64,000 bases of DNA from Oceanobacter sp. 1_MG-2023 (GCF_030689025.1 NZ_JAUYWA010000009.1:62001-126000); one strand, 5' to 3'. Positions 9,050 to 19,675 are shown, numbered from the stretch's first letter. Notes: a model not told the origin generated them from the letters alone. Made by a program: numbers and translations.

Positions 9050-9060
9050 TCAGAAGCTGC
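9039..9060. terminator. Perfect palindrome over the fimX-like stop codon
   Basis: A 22-bp perfect palindrome (arms GCAGCTTCTGA) includes the stop codon of the FimX-like gene and lies between converging genes. With no T-run, its role as a terminator is uncertain. Confidence 0.4.
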
Positions 9061-9117
9061 CTGGCAAGCTCGCCAACCCAACGATGGGGTCAGCCACATA
9101 AGCAGTAACGGCGGTGT

Positions 9118-10359
9118 TTATACCTGTTCAGTCGTACCGGGTTCAGCAATATCCCGATCCCGATAACCCAGCAGATACAGAATGCCATCCAGCCCCAGCG
9201 TCGAGATCGAATTGCGGGCGTTTTTCCGCACCAGAGGTTTGGCGCGAAACGCAATGCCCAGACCAGCGATACTCAGCATCGGCAGGTCATTGGCACCATC
9301 CCCTACTGCGATTGTCTGCTCCAGACGAATACCTTCTTTTTTGGCCAGCTCCCGTAACAGATCGGCTTTACGCTGACCATCCACCACCGGCTCGATCACA
9401 CGTCCGGTAACCAGGCCATCTTCTATTTCCAGCTCATTGGCAAAGACATAATCAATGCCCAGACGCTGTTGCAGATAGCGACCAAAATAATTGAATCCAC
9501 CCGACAAAATAGCGGTCTTGTAACCCAGCGCCCGCAGATTGTAGATCAACCGCTCGGCCCCTTCGGTGATAGGCAAGCGCTCAGCGATACCATCCAGTAC
9601 ACGGGTATCCAGGCCTTTCAGTAGCGCCATGCGTTCGGCAAAACTTTGTTTGAAGTCCAGCTCCCCTTGCATTGCCCGCTCGGTGATGGCGGCAACCTGA
9701 TCACCCACACCGGCAGCACGGGCCAGCTCGTCGATAACTTCGGTTTCAATCAGGGTGGAATCCATATCAAAAGCCACTAACCGGCGCGTACGGCGATACA
9801 CGTCGTCAGCCTGAAACGCCACGTCGACCCCCAGCTCATTCGCGATATCCAAAAAGCGGGCGCGTAATTCACTCTGGTCAGCCTCGCCCCGAACCGAAAA
9901 TTCGACACAGGCACGGGTGTTGTCGTGGCAACTTTCTGCCTGATCCAGCGGTACCCGGCCAGACAGTCGGCTGATCTGATCGATATTCAGGCCATGCTCA
10001 GCCACAATCGCGGTCACACTGGCAATGGCATCGGCCTCAATGGTACGGGCCAACAGCGTAATGATATGACGGGATTTACCCTGACCAGCCACCCAGTGTT
10101 CGTAACTTTCGGCGGTGACCGGCGTAAAGCGGATAGAAAGCCCCAGCGCGTGTGCTTTGAACAACACATCTTTTAATACCGGAGCGGATTCTGCACTGTC
10201 AGGAATCGCCGCGAGAATACCCAAAGACAAGGTATCGTGAATTTCAGCCTGGCCGATATCCAGTATGGTGACACCATACTGGGCCAGAATCGCGGAGATA
10301 CTGGCGGTCAGGCCGGGTTTGTCAGCACCGGTTACCCGGATAAGAACCAATTCAGTCAC
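9118..10359 (-). CDS. serB: Phosphoserine phosphatase
   Basis: A 413-residue HAD-superfamily enzyme catalysing the last step of serine synthesis. The catalytic motif DMDSTLIETEVIDELA holds the nucleophilic and acid/base Asp pair. Later blocks ILSGGFNYF and VGDGANDLPMLSIAG are the other HAD motifs. The first 180 or so residues form two ACT-like domains, the long version found in Pseudomonas and mycobacteria and absent from the shorter E. coli SerB. These domains usually allow amino-acid feedback. The gene converges on the FimX-like gene. Confidence 0.95.
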   Translation of the reverse strand: MTELVLIRVTGADKPGLTASISAILAQYGVTILDIGQAEIHDTLSLGILAAIPDSAESAPVLKDVLFKAHALGLSIRFTPVTAESYEHWVAGQGKSRHIITLLARTIEADAIASVTAIVAEHGLNIDQISRLSGRVPLDQAESCHDNTRACVEFSVRGEADQSELRARFLDIANELGVDVAFQADDVYRRTRRLVAFDMDSTLIETEVIDELARAAGVGDQVAAITERAMQGELDFKQSFAERMALLKGLDTRVLDGIAERLPITEGAERLIYNLRALGYKTAILSGGFNYFGRYLQQRLGIDYVFANELEIEDGLVTGRVIEPVVDGQRKADLLRELAKKEGIRLEQTIAVGDGANDLPMLSIAGLGIAFRAKPLVRKNARNSISTLGLDGILYLLGYRDRDIAEPGTTEQV

Positions 10360-10393
10360 AATGCGTTCCTGTTGCCCTCAGGCGGTTGTCGGT

Positions 10394-10564
10394 TTACAGC
10401 TTGCCCAAATCGGTCTTGGCCGCAGCCAGCACGATACGCAGCTCTTCAATCAGATCGGTAGTTTCATGAGTAGACAATGCACGGTGGCGGTCAACACTCA
10501 TCAGAAACAGGCCTTTTTCCAGCTGTTCCAGTTTTTCTTGCAGAGATTGCTTGGTGTCGCTCAT
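10394..10564 (-). CDS. Small coiled-coil protein, unknown
   Basis: A 56-residue protein starting MSDTKQSLQEKLEQLEKG, chosen because an AGGAACCGCC-type leader precedes this ATG. It is charged and helical, with heptad-like Leu spacing across LQEKLEQLEKGLFLM, and has no membrane segment or cysteine. It ends 35 bp before serB on the same strand and probably shares its transcript. Function unknown. Confidence 0.55.
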   Translation of the reverse strand: MSDTKQSLQEKLEQLEKGLFLMSVDRHRALSTHETTDLIEELRIVLAAAKTDLGKL

Positions 10565-10825
10565 GGCGGTTCCTCTTGGGTTCTGTATGGGTCGTCCGAA
10601 GCCCGACGGGATTGGCATCACGGCCGCTCGGTTCTGGCCATCTATCGGGCGGCGCCTATAATACCACCTCAGACACCTCTGACTATCACTGCGATGGTAC
10701 TGATTGTGGCCGATGAAATATTTCCAACGTTACCCGCGTTGGTAACGACCGGTACGACCTCCCGGTTGTAACCTCATCCCCCTTATCGTCAGTGATCTCC
10801 GGTCAGAGCCAATTCCAAGACCGTA

Positions 10826-12178
10826 ATGGCGGACCCGATGCAGCTCAAGTTGCCCTGTAGTTTTCATTTCAGCCTGCTCTGCGGTTGCGCCGCAGCCACA
10901 CAAGTACTGATATTCGGACTACTGCTCGCATTTCTGACCTATAGCAATCTCAGCAATCAGCTGGAACAGCGACTGGAACAGGATGCCACCCAGCAAACCC
11001 AACGCCTCGCCATGACGCTGGCCCACAGCCTGATTCAACGTGACCGGATCAGCCTCAATCTGGCGCTGACAGAATGGCATCGTGGTGAAGAAATCAGTGC
11101 CTTGCGAGTGCTCGATACCGACGGCGTGGTTATTGCCGAAATAGGTAAAACCCTGGACGACCGTATCAATATCAGCCGCTCCATCACTCAGGATAATCAG
11201 GTGGTCGGGATTATCCAGGCGGATATCAACCTGGCACCTGCTCGCCGAGACAGCGGCCATTATTTGTCCCTGGCACTGATAGCAACCGGCCTTGGTGCCA
11301 TGCTGGCCGGGCTGGCGGGCTATTTTCTGGCAGAACAGATCGCCCATTATTTACAGCAGTTGTCCCGAGCCCTGAAAAACAGCCGTCACAACCAGCCGCT
11401 GCAGCTACCTCCACCACCGGCAGCGATAGAGGAGTTTGAGCAGTTACACGGCGGCCTGTCAGTCTTGCGCGACGACCAGCGTCACCGTCAGGCCATGGCC
11501 CAAGCCCTCGGCCAGTTTCGTTATCAGGGTACTCCCCCATCAGGCCAAACCCTGTGCTATCAGCACTGCGCTTTGATCTATATCGAAATGACCGAACTGG
11601 CGACCCTGCAGGCCCAGCTCGATACGGATGAGCTGGTGCAGCTTCTGAATGAATATCATCGTTTGTTAAATCAGGCCGCCAAACTCTATAACGGCAAGCT
11701 GGATCATTATCAGGACGACGGTGTTGTGATGATTTTTGGTCTCAACGATGAAAGCGAACGTGACACGCTGCACTGCGTCTACGCGGCCCAACTGTGCCTG
11801 GGACTGATGCGTAACGCTAGCCAGAAAAACCCGCAACTGGCCGATATCCGTTTTCGGGTAGCGGCGCACTGGGGGCCGGTCTTACTCACGCCGACCGATT
11901 CTGCTGACGACAGCCATGGCCACCGGCTGGTCGGTGATAGCCTGTATTGGGCATCCACCCTGGCCCGCCGCAGCGAAGCATTCCGGCTGCTGGCCAGTCA
12001 GGCTCTGATCAGTGCATTGCCGCCCGAATACGGGCTGGAATGGGAAGCCGGCGCCGCAGTACCGGATTTGAATGGTGATAACCAACCGGGCTATTGGCTC
12101 ACAACGTTACCTGAAAAAAGTCAGGCTCTGATTGATCGCCAGATCTTACGAATTGCCAATATGGCAGGGCAAGCCTGA
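10826..12178 (+). CDS. Membrane protein: Smp-like sensor plus degenerate class III nucleotide-cyclase domain
   Basis: 450 residues. TM1 lies at about 18-40, a periplasmic domain at about 41-145 (VLDTDGVVIAEIG), TM2 at about 146-170, then a HAMP-like linker and a cyclase-homology domain from about 240. The N-terminal half resembles the Smp/YtjB family, often next to serB. In the cyclase domain the first metal position reads YIEMTEL (Asp replaced by Glu) and the second keeps Asp (YQDDGVVMIFG). The usual GD-x-VN-x-AAR motif reads GDSLYWASTLA, so the transition-state Asn and Arg appear absent. It may sense or scaffold rather than make cyclic nucleotides. Confidence 0.6.
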   Translation: MADPMQLKLPCSFHFSLLCGCAAATQVLIFGLLLAFLTYSNLSNQLEQRLEQDATQQTQRLAMTLAHSLIQRDRISLNLALTEWHRGEEISALRVLDTDGVVIAEIGKTLDDRINISRSITQDNQVVGIIQADINLAPARRDSGHYLSLALIATGLGAMLAGLAGYFLAEQIAHYLQQLSRALKNSRHNQPLQLPPPPAAIEEFEQLHGGLSVLRDDQRHRQAMAQALGQFRYQGTPPSGQTLCYQHCALIYIEMTELATLQAQLDTDELVQLLNEYHRLLNQAAKLYNGKLDHYQDDGVVMIFGLNDESERDTLHCVYAAQLCLGLMRNASQKNPQLADIRFRVAAHWGPVLLTPTDSADDSHGHRLVGDSLYWASTLARRSEAFRLLASQALISALPPEYGLEWEAGAAVPDLNGDNQPGYWLTTLPEKSQALIDRQILRIANMAGQA

Positions 12179-12207
12179 CGTGCCACTGAACTCGGATTAG
12201 CCCGCAC

Positions 12208-12786
12208 TTACTGGCCCGGTGTTTTCCGGGCCGCTAACTGCAACTCCACCAACCGGTCGAGTACCCCCACCACGTCATCAAACCCAGATGTCCCCTGCAG
12301 ACGATTCAGTCCTGCCACCGCAGCCTCCAGCGTTGACAGGCCATCCGGCCGGGGGGATTTACGAATGGGGTGATAACGGCTGAGCTCTGCCGGAGTGAGC
12401 TGCAAATGTGGCAGACGGGTCAGCCAGGGGTTTAACAACAGCAAGCGCCTGACCTTGCGCCAGGTACCATCCAGTATCAATAGTTGCCGGCACTGCCGAG
12501 CCTGGTCTAACGGGCATTCAGGCTTGCCCTCCAGTGGAAACAACAGCACCGTATTCTGATGCCAGTCTTGCCCGAGCAAAGCGACCGGGTCACACCGGTC
12601 CGCCACCACCAGCCGACTGTTGATAATGCTTTTATGCAGCAGTGGCGCCGTCGACAAACGATGCCGCGCTTCATTCGGATCTTGCCAGATCACCAGATCC
12701 AGTGGCGCTTCCCGCCGCACCAGCGCCTCACACAAACAGACGCTGACGGGGCGTTCACAAGCGCGACAAATCAACCGCCCGGCCAT
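12208..12786 (-). CDS. tapT: DTW-domain tRNA-uridine aminocarboxypropyltransferase
   Basis: A 192-residue DTW-domain protein. The N-terminal cysteine cluster CRACERPVSVCLC probably binds zinc. The signature appears as LILDGTWRKVRRL, followed by HPIRKSPRPDGLSTLEA. The family transfers the 3-amino-3-carboxypropyl group from SAM to tRNA uridine (acp3U47 by TapT/YfiP in E. coli). Its ATG overlaps the uvrA stop as TGATG, so the two are translationally coupled. A GC-rich hairpin (12213-12232) lies at the 3' end of the coding region. Confidence 0.85.
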   Translation of the reverse strand: MAGRLICRACERPVSVCLCEALVRREAPLDLVIWQDPNEARHRLSTAPLLHKSIINSRLVVADRCDPVALLGQDWHQNTVLLFPLEGKPECPLDQARQCRQLLILDGTWRKVRRLLLLNPWLTRLPHLQLTPAELSRYHPIRKSPRPDGLSTLEAAVAGLNRLQGTSGFDDVVGVLDRLVELQLAARKTPGQ

Positions 12787-15632
12787 CAGCTCTGGCGTTG
12801 CCGGGCCACGTCCAGCAATGGTTCAAGGAAACGGCCAGTGTAGGATTGTTCACTCGCGGCGATCATTTCCGGCGTACCTTCCGCAATGATATACCCCCCT
12901 TTGGAACCGCCTTCCGGGCCAAGATCGACCACCCAGTCCGCGGTCTTGATCACATCCAGATTATGCTCAATCACCACCACGGTATTACCGTCATTACGCA
13001 AGCGATGCAGCACCGCCAACAGCTGCTCAATATCGTGGAAGTGCAACCCGGTGGTTGGTTCATCAAGGATATACAGGGTTTTGCCGGTATCCCTCTTCGA
13101 CAGCTCTTTCGCCAGTTTGACCCGTTGCGCTTCGCCTCCTGACAAGGTCGTCGCAGCCTGCCCTAATCGAATATAGCTCAGGCCAACATCCATCAGGGTT
13201 TGTAATTTACGCGCCACCGCCGGGATGGCATCAAAAAAGTCGCGGGCATCTTCTACCGTCATATCCAGCACTTCGTGGATGTTTTTGCCCTTGTAGCGCA
13301 CATCCAGTGTTTCACGGTTATAACGTTTGCCGTGGCAGACATCACATGGCACATACACATCAGCCAGAAAGTGCATTTCCACCTTGATGACCCCGTCACC
13401 CTGACAGGCTTCGCAGCGGCCACCCTTGACGTTAAAGGAAAAACGACCAGCCTTGTAACCACGGGAACGGGCTTCCTGGGTACCGGCAAACAGCTCACGT
13501 ACCGGGGTAAAAATACCGGTATAAGTGGCCGGGTTGGAACGCGGGGTACGACCGATCGGACTTTGGTCAATATCGACCACCTTGTCGAGCAGGCCCAGCC
13601 CCTGAATGCTGTCGTGTTCAGACGCCTTGAGTGTTGTGGCGCCATTCAGGGCCGTGGCTGCCAGCGGATACAGAGTCCGGTTAATCAGCGTCGACTTGCC
13701 TGAGCCGGATACCCCGGTGATACAGGTCATCAGCCCCAGCGGAATGGTCAGGTCAACATCGTTCAGGTTGTTGCCACGAGCACCCTTGAGTTTCAGTTCC
13801 TTGCTCAGTGGGTACGGCGTCCGTGTTTCCGGCACTTGGATAGCCCGTGCCCCCGACAGGTATTCCCCCGTCACCGAGTTCGGATCCGCTGCCACTTGTG
13901 CCGGCGTCCCCTGGGCAATCACCTGACCGCCATGCACACCGGCACCGGGGCCAATATCGATCAGATAGTCCGCGCTGCGCATGGCATCTTCATCGTGCTC
14001 TACCACCAACACGGTGTTGCCGAGATCCCGCAAATGAAACAGCGTCTGCAGCAGACGGTCGTTGTCACGCTGATGCAAACCAATGGAAGGTTCATCCAGA
14101 ATATACAAGACTCCCACCAGCCCGGCACCGATCTGGGAAGCCAGACGAATCCGCTGGGATTCTCCCCCAGACAAGGTATCGGAACTGCGGTTCAGACTCA
14201 GATATTCCAGCCCGACATTCACCAGAAAGCGTAATCGCTCGCGGATTTCCTTGAGGATTTTCTCGGCGATATCGCCCTTGTTACCCGCCAACACCAGCTG
14301 GCTAAAATAGGCGTGGGCATCTTCAATCGACATGCTGGTACAGGCATGGATGTTCTTGTCTTCAATAAAGACATTGCGGGCTTCCTGGCGCAAGCGCGAG
14401 CCACCACAATCCGGGCAGGGCTGTACACTCAGGTACTTGGATAACTCTTCCCGGACGGTTTGTGATTCGGTCTCGTGATAACGCCGCTCAAGGTTGGGCA
14501 ACACCCCTTCGAAAGGATGCTGTTTGCGAATCTGGTCGCCGCGTGAATTGACATACACAAAACCGATTTCTTCATCACCACTGCCGTACAGCAGTTGCTC
14601 CTGGGCCTGCACGCTCAATTCGGCAAAGGGGACATCCAGCTGAAAGCCATAATGCTCGGCGACGGCGCTCAGCAGCTGAAAATAATAGACGCTGCGGCGA
14701 TCCCAGCCACGAATGGCCCCTTCGCCAATCGACAGGCTCGGGTCGGTAATCACCCGGTCCGGATCAAAAAACTGTTTGACCCCCAGACCATCACAGGTGG
14801 TGCAGGCACCAGCCGGGTTGTTAAACGAAAACAACCGGGGTTCCAGTTCCGACAGGCTGTAACCACAATGAGGGCAGGAAAATTGTGATGAGAACAATAA
14901 CGGCTCGGCATCGTCGTCATCCATCGGTGTCACCAGCGCCAGGCCACCACTGAGTTCCAGACAGGTTTCGATGGATTCCGACAACCGTTGCTCAAGACCG
15001 GGTTTGACCTTGAAGCGATCGACGACCACTTCAATGCTGTGTTTGCGTCGCTTGTCGAGATCCGGGGTATCGTCCAGATCATAGATACGGCCATCGATAC
15101 GTACACGCACATACCCTTGCGCCCGCAGGCTATCGAAGATATTGGCATGCTCACCTTTGCGGTCACGCACCACCGGAGCCAGAATCATCTGCTTGCTGTC
15201 TTCCGCCAGCGTCAGGATGCCATCAACCATCTGGCTGACGGTTTGGGCTTCCAGGGCAACCCCGTGATCCGGGCAACGCGGCGTGCCGACACGAGCAAAC
15301 AGCAAGCGCAAATAATCGTAGATTTCGGTGACGGTACCCACCGTGGAACGAGGATTGTGCGAGGTGGACTTTTGCTCGATGGAAATCGCCGGGGACAACC
15401 CTTCGATCAGATCGACATCGGGCTTCTCCATCACACTCAGAAACTGGCGGGCGTAGGTTGATAGCGACTCAACATAACGGCGCTGCCCCTCGGCATACAG
15501 CGTATCAAATGCCAACGAGGACTTACCCGACCCGCTCAGGCCAGTAATCACCACCAGTTTGTCGCGTGGAATATCCAGATCAACGTTTTTGAGGTTGTGA
15601 GTGCGCGCACCCCTGACCAGAATCTTGTCCAT
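12786..15632 (-). CDS. uvrA: Excinuclease ABC subunit A
   Basis: 948 residues, full length for UvrA. It has two ABC ATPase modules: Walker [20 protein letters not shown] near the N-terminus and [10 protein letters not shown] in the second half. Two LSGGE signatures, zinc modules (CPHCGYS, and CEACQGDG with CDVCHGKRY), and the UvrB/DNA-binding insertions are present. UvrA scans DNA for bulky lesions and loads UvrB in nucleotide excision repair. A LexA-type box lies 43 bp upstream. The neighbours MFS transporter and ssb are the same as in Pseudomonas. Confidence 0.98.
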   Translation of the reverse strand: MDKILVRGARTHNLKNVDLDIPRDKLVVITGLSGSGKSSLAFDTLYAEGQRRYVESLSTYARQFLSVMEKPDVDLIEGLSPAISIEQKSTSHNPRSTVGTVTEIYDYLRLLFARVGTPRCPDHGVALEAQTVSQMVDGILTLAEDSKQMILAPVVRDRKGEHANIFDSLRAQGYVRVRIDGRIYDLDDTPDLDKRRKHSIEVVVDRFKVKPGLEQRLSESIETCLELSGGLALVTPMDDDDAEPLLFSSQFSCPHCGYSLSELEPRLFSFNNPAGACTTCDGLGVKQFFDPDRVITDPSLSIGEGAIRGWDRRSVYYFQLLSAVAEHYGFQLDVPFAELSVQAQEQLLYGSGDEEIGFVYVNSRGDQIRKQHPFEGVLPNLERRYHETESQTVREELSKYLSVQPCPDCGGSRLRQEARNVFIEDKNIHACTSMSIEDAHAYFSQLVLAGNKGDIAEKILKEIRERLRFLVNVGLEYLSLNRSSDTLSGGESQRIRLASQIGAGLVGVLYILDEPSIGLHQRDNDRLLQTLFHLRDLGNTVLVVEHDEDAMRSADYLIDIGPGAGVHGGQVIAQGTPAQVAADPNSVTGEYLSGARAIQVPETRTPYPLSKELKLKGARGNNLNDVDLTIPLGLMTCITGVSGSGKSTLINRTLYPLAATALNGATTLKASEHDSIQGLGLLDKVVDIDQSPIGRTPRSNPATYTGIFTPVRELFAGTQEARSRGYKAGRFSFNVKGGRCEACQGDGVIKVEMHFLADVYVPCDVCHGKRYNRETLDVRYKGKNIHEVLDMTVEDARDFFDAIPAVARKLQTLMDVGLSYIRLGQAATTLSGGEAQRVKLAKELSKRDTGKTLYILDEPTTGLHFHDIEQLLAVLHRLRNDGNTVVVIEHNLDVIKTADWVVDLGPEGGSKGGYIIAEGTPEMIAASEQSYTGRFLEPLLDVARQRQS

Positions 15633-15674
15633 GCAGCTCTTTACACCAAGGCAAAAGCGCTATTGTAATAGAAC

Positions 15675-15690
15675 CTGTGCCCAGATACAG
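15675..15690. promoter_or_regulatory. LexA (SOS) box upstream of uvrA
   Basis: CTGT-N8-ACAG matches the gammaproteobacterial LexA consensus core and sits 43 bp before the uvrA ATG, the usual place for SOS control of this gene. Confidence 0.75.
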
Positions 15691-15753
15691 GATTGATCTG
15701 TTTATTCGGCCAACAGAGCCGCCATCCAACGCTGCCATGTCTTTCGTATCAAG

Positions 15754-15795
15754 CATTGATGCGCCATTGATACACGATTGATGCCCCATTGATGC
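15754..15795. repeat. Four helically phased CATTGATG-type repeats
   Basis: Copies of (C/G)ATTGAT(G/A) start at 15754, 15765, 15777 and 15788, i.e. every 11-12 bp, on one face of the DNA. They lie between the CsgD-like gene and uvrA, about 120-165 bp upstream of the uvrA start. This suggests cooperative binding of a small DNA-binding protein. Confidence 0.5.
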
Positions 15796-15852
15796 AACGG
15801 AAGTCGCCAGCAATCCCCAGCAATACGGTAGCCATCCAGCTTAACCTGCCAA

Positions 15853-16521
15853 TCAGACAGTGATACTGCTGAGGTGCTCCTTGGCCCAGTTAATGGCCTG
15901 CACCCGGTTCTTGACGCCTATTTTTTTAAACAGATTGTATAGATGCGTTTTTATCGTATGGGTACTGACTTCCAGGGCATCGGCGATATCCTGGTTGGTG
16001 GCACCCGTTTCTACCAGATGCAGAATTTCAGCTTCCCGCCCCGTCAGTGACACAGGAGGCGGCTCAAGCGCCCGTGGCCGCTGCCGCGTCCGCTCAAGGT
16101 GATCATTCACCAACTTGCGAGGCAGCCATAATTCGCCATTAAACACGGCCTTGATACCCTCAAGCAGCAGACTCTGGCTTGTATGACGATAAAACAGGGC
16201 ACTGACTCGCGGCCAGCAAATAAACTCTTCCAGTGCATGATGCTCCGGCACATTAAATAACCCGATCAGCGACACGGCATCGGCCTCATAAATCTCATCC
16301 AGGATTCTGGCCAGCCGCTCTGGCCGGACACCATCGGTGTCAAACATCAGCAAAGTCTGTCCATCAGCAGGAAAATGCGCGGGGGGCCAGGCCAGTTTAT
16401 GCACCAGCTGGGCATGCAGCCCAAGGTGGGTCTGAATATAATCCAGCAATATCGCGTTCTGCAGATTCTGGCGTCCGAATAACAGGATGTAGCGCCTGTC
16501 GGTACTGTATTGCCGATCCAT
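15853..16521 (-). CDS. CsgD/VpsT-like LuxR-family transcription regulator
   Basis: 222 residues. The start at 16521 is fixed by AAGGAG seven bases before the ATG. The N-terminal half is a receiver-like fold without a clear phospho-acceptor pattern. The C-terminal LuxR helix-turn-helix (about 160-220) includes LTGREAEILHLVETGATNQD and HTIKTHLYNLFKKIGVKN, very close to CsgD and VpsT. VpsT binds c-di-GMP through W-[FLM]-[TS]-R at residues 131-134; here WLPR lies at 132-135, so partial retention is possible. Members control biofilm matrix genes, but none are in this window. Confidence 0.75.
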   Translation of the reverse strand: MDRQYSTDRRYILLFGRQNLQNAILLDYIQTHLGLHAQLVHKLAWPPAHFPADGQTLLMFDTDGVRPERLARILDEIYEADAVSLIGLFNVPEHHALEEFICWPRVSALFYRHTSQSLLLEGIKAVFNGELWLPRKLVNDHLERTRQRPRALEPPPVSLTGREAEILHLVETGATNQDIADALEVSTHTIKTHLYNLFKKIGVKNRVQAINWAKEHLSSITV

Positions 16522-16781
16522 AACGTCTCTCCTTGACCTGACTTGCCACCGGCATACCCTGCCCATGACGGTTGAGAATAATTCTACCCAATCAAACGCT
16601 CAAAAAAAGAGCATGAAACAGACACAATTCCTAGTTTTCAAAAAATTCCAACGGAACCACGAACTCCCCTACGTCATTACTGAAAACTGGCTGTTATTCC
16701 TGTTAAACTGGCGCACTTTTTAAACTCGACTGCCGTTACCGACCCCGGAAGCCAGGGCTGGCTCCTCTCACTGGACATCGC

Positions 16782-18155
16782 ATGACCGCCATACCTGAAT
16801 CTGCACAACAGCGCGCCATCGCCTCACTCGCTGCCCTTTACGCCCTGCGTATGCTGGGCCTGTTTATGGTACTGCCCGTCCTGATGCTGGACGGCCTGAC
16901 GCTGAAAGATGCCACCCCCGAGCTGCTTGGTCTGGCCATGGGGGTCTATGGCTTGACCCAGGCACTGCTGCAAATTCCTGCGGGCGCCTTGTCTGACCGT
17001 ATTGGCCGCAAACCCGTGATTATCGCCGGGTTGCTGATTTTTGCCGCTGGCAGCCTGATTGCCGCCAATGCCGAGAGTGTCTATGGCCTGATTATTGGTC
17101 GCGCCCTGCAAGGAGGCGGCGCGATTGCCAGTGCCATCATGGCACTGGTCACCGATCTCACCAATGAACAGAGCCGCATGAAAGCCATGGCCTTTATTGG
17201 TGCCAGTATTGGCTTGTCGTTCTCGGTCGCACTGGTCGTTGGCCCCTGGCTGGCCGGTATCGGCGGACTGTCACTGATTTTTACGCTAACCGGTGTTTTG
17301 GCGCTGGGCGGTATTGCTGTCACCCTGCTGCTGATTCCTTCGCCACCACGAACCCGCCACCGTGACTCCGTCGCCGTGCTCAGTGAAGTGCGGCTGCAGC
17401 TCGCCAACAAGTCTCTCTGGCCATTAAATATTGGCATTTTTGTGTTACATGCCCTGATGGTGGCTATTTTTGTCGCCATCCCGTTGCAACTCAGCAATCT
17501 TGATCTGCCACCAGAGCACCATAGTTACTTGTATTTGCCGGTACTGATACTGGCCTTTGGCCTGATGATTCCACTGATTATTATTGCGGAAAAACGCCGT
17601 CAGATGAAAAATGTGGTACTGATCGCTGCCGCTCTGATTCTGCTTGCTCTACTGTTGATGATACAAGCAGTTTCGTTATGGCACTGGGCCGTATTGATGC
17701 TGTTGTACTTCCTCGGCTTTAATCTGATGGAAGCCAGCCTGCCATCCTGGCTCAGTAAAATTGCCCCGGCTGGTTCCAAAGGCAGTGCCATGGGGATTTA
17801 TTCCAGCATGCAATTCCTGGGTGCCTTCGCCGGCGGCACTATCGGTGGCTGGGTGCTGTCTCATTGGGGGGCAAGCAGTGTATTTGCCATTTTTGCTGCC
17901 GCCGTGTTGTTATGGGGATTATTGATGCTGATGACACCTGCTCCGCGTCACCTCAGCAGTGTGCGAATCACTCTGCCGAGCCCATTATCCCAGTATCAGC
18001 ACCGGGCTTTGCTGGCGCTCAACGGCGTCGCCGAACTCACCGAATTACCAGAAGAGCAGGCTGTTTATCTAAAAGTGACTGCCAGCGAGTTTGATCAGGA
18101 ACTGGCACGCGCCATTACACATACCACAGGAGAATCTCATGGGTCGCAGCGTTAA
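16782..18155 (+). CDS. YajR-like MFS transporter
   Basis: 457 residues with about 12 membrane helices. The MFS signature [16 protein letters not shown] follows TM2, and TM5 has a GPWLAGIGG motif. After TM12 a soluble ferredoxin-like domain of about 60 residues (LSSVRITLP to ELARAI) matches the C-terminal YAM domain of YajR. The substrate is unknown and proton-driven export is assumed for the family. The gene overlaps the start of ssb by 17 bp. The uvrA-MFS-ssb order is also seen in Pseudomonas. Confidence 0.85.
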   Translation: MTAIPESAQQRAIASLAALYALRMLGLFMVLPVLMLDGLTLKDATPELLGLAMGVYGLTQALLQIPAGALSDRIGRKPVIIAGLLIFAAGSLIAANAESVYGLIIGRALQGGGAIASAIMALVTDLTNEQSRMKAMAFIGASIGLSFSVALVVGPWLAGIGGLSLIFTLTGVLALGGIAVTLLLIPSPPRTRHRDSVAVLSEVRLQLANKSLWPLNIGIFVLHALMVAIFVAIPLQLSNLDLPPEHHSYLYLPVLILAFGLMIPLIIIAEKRRQMKNVVLIAAALILLALLLMIQAVSLWHWAVLMLLYFLGFNLMEASLPSWLSKIAPAGSKGSAMGIYSSMQFLGAFAGGTIGGWVLSHWGASSVFAIFAAAVLLWGLLMLMTPAPRHLSSVRITLPSPLSQYQHRALLALNGVAELTELPEEQAVYLKVTASEFDQELARAITHTTGESHGSQR

Positions 18156-18897
18156 CAAAGTGACACTGATTGGTACTCTGGGCCGAGACCCGGAAGTACG
18201 CTACATGCCGAATGGCAATGCCGTTGCCAACATGACGATGGCGACCGATGAAAGCTACAACGACAAACAAACCGGCCAAAAGGTAGAACAAACCGAATGG
18301 CACCGTTTGACCGTGTACGGCAAATTGGCAGAAATTTGCCAGCAGTATCTGAAAAAAGGTTCCAGAGCCTACTTTGAAGGTCGTTTGAGAACCCGCGAAT
18401 GGGAAAAAGACGGCGTCAAACGCTACACCACGGAAATCATCTGTAACGACATGATGATGCTCGACAGCCGCAACAGCAATGGTGGCGACATGAGCAACGG
18501 CATGGGCGCTGGTGCTGGCTACCCGCCACAAGGGGCTGCAAGCATGATGAACCCGACTCCACCAGCCCAGGGTGGTATGGGAGGTCAGGGTTATGGCCAG
18601 CAACCACAGCAAGCGCCGCAACAGCCTGCACAGCGACCAGCACCACAAGCCCCCATGCATAACAACCCTCAGGGTGGGTATCAGCAGCCGTATCAACAAC
18701 CGGCTCCCCAACCTCAACAACCACCAATGCAACAGCCGCCACAACAAGCACCACAGCAGGCACCGCAACAGCCCCAACAACGGGCTCCACAGCAGCCAGC
18801 CCCCGGTGGTTATCAACAAGCCCCTGCACCTCAAGCAGCACCGGCACCACAACAGGGCAACAGCTTTGATGATTTTGACGATGATATTCCGTTCTGA
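18139..18897 (+). CDS. ssb: Single-stranded DNA-binding protein
   Basis: 252 residues starting [20 protein letters not shown] after an AGGAG site. The OB fold occupies residues 1-110 and contains [12 protein letters not shown] and [13 protein letters not shown] long linker of about 130 residues, very rich in Gln, Pro and Gly, follows. The acidic tip ends DDDIPF, the docking peptide for repair and replication proteins. The linker is longer than that of the 178-residue E. coli SSB. The start lies inside the MFS gene, so both may share one mRNA. Confidence 0.97.
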   Translation: MGRSVNKVTLIGTLGRDPEVRYMPNGNAVANMTMATDESYNDKQTGQKVEQTEWHRLTVYGKLAEICQQYLKKGSRAYFEGRLRTREWEKDGVKRYTTEIICNDMMMLDSRNSNGGDMSNGMGAGAGYPPQGAASMMNPTPPAQGGMGGQGYGQQPQQAPQQPAQRPAPQAPMHNNPQGGYQQPYQQPAPQPQQPPMQQPPQQAPQQAPQQPQQRAPQQPAPGGYQQAPAPQAAPAPQQGNSFDDFDDDIPF

Positions 18898-18941
18898 ATG
18901 ACATAAATTAATTCTTGTTTATAACGCTGAATAACTCTCCC

Positions 18942-18965
18942 AAAGCCCTGTAACCACAGGGCTTT
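18942..18965 (+). terminator. Terminator after ssb
   Basis: AAAGCCCTG pairs with CAGGGCTTT around a six-base loop, followed by GTTATTT, 45 bp past the ssb stop. Confidence 0.7.
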
Positions 18966-19675
18966 GTTATTTCCACAGGAGCCAGGGTAAACATTGGGTA
19001 TTATCTGGTGTACGGTCTGATAAATAAATTCAGCCGTCCCTGATTGACAAACTGCCATAAATACGAAAACCGACAACCAGACATATCGATATCCATCGCA
19101 CGCTGAATCATGAACTTATCATGCAATAACATCCGTTTTTTGATAGCAGCAGCGCGACATATCGTTGTTATGGGCTGGCTGCCCGCATGGACCTGCACCT
19201 CATATTTAATAGCCTGTAACGGCGATAATTATTAAATAATGATATTAATCTGAAAGCATATCCTGGCTACATTGGCCACAACACAACCCTTGTCAGTGAA
19301 GCAGCTCCGCTGTTCTGAATCCCGCTATATTCAGGGGAGCAGCCTTCTCTTTTATCAAGCTTCCGCCTTGTCTGGGAACTGTAATACAGCCTGAGATCCG
19401 TTGGCTGATTGCTTAATCAACAACATTGATCATGGGTTTTAATATCCTCCAGTCTTGTTTTAATTATGCACACAAATGGCGCAACGAGCACATTAATGGC
19501 GCATATCTGAATACTATTTTCAAATGTTATAAGAACATTTTTAATATTTTATTTATCAGTTCCAGTCGGACACTATTCATTTCAAGCCTTCCCTCCAGAC
19601 ACATAAGCCACACCGGTGCTGTACGTGTTGGAGGTACACGTTGCCTATTTCAACTTCTAAATCAAGGAGCCTCTA
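18966..19675. other. AT-rich gap between ssb and the Rieske/ABC cluster
   Basis: About 710 bp with no gene I can support; the short frames inside lack ribosome sites and family features. The stretch is visibly richer in A and T than the flanks, most of all near 19200-19260 and 19426-19600. It must contain the promoter of the downstream cluster. The composition shift fits a junction where the cluster was inserted. Confidence 0.5.

Noticed and set aside
14083-14310. Frames opposite uvrA
   Set aside because: Shadow frames of a full-length conserved gene.
18115-18852. Long open frame opposite ssb
   Set aside because: It mirrors the Gln/Pro-rich linker of ssb; repetitive codons keep the antisense strand free of stops.
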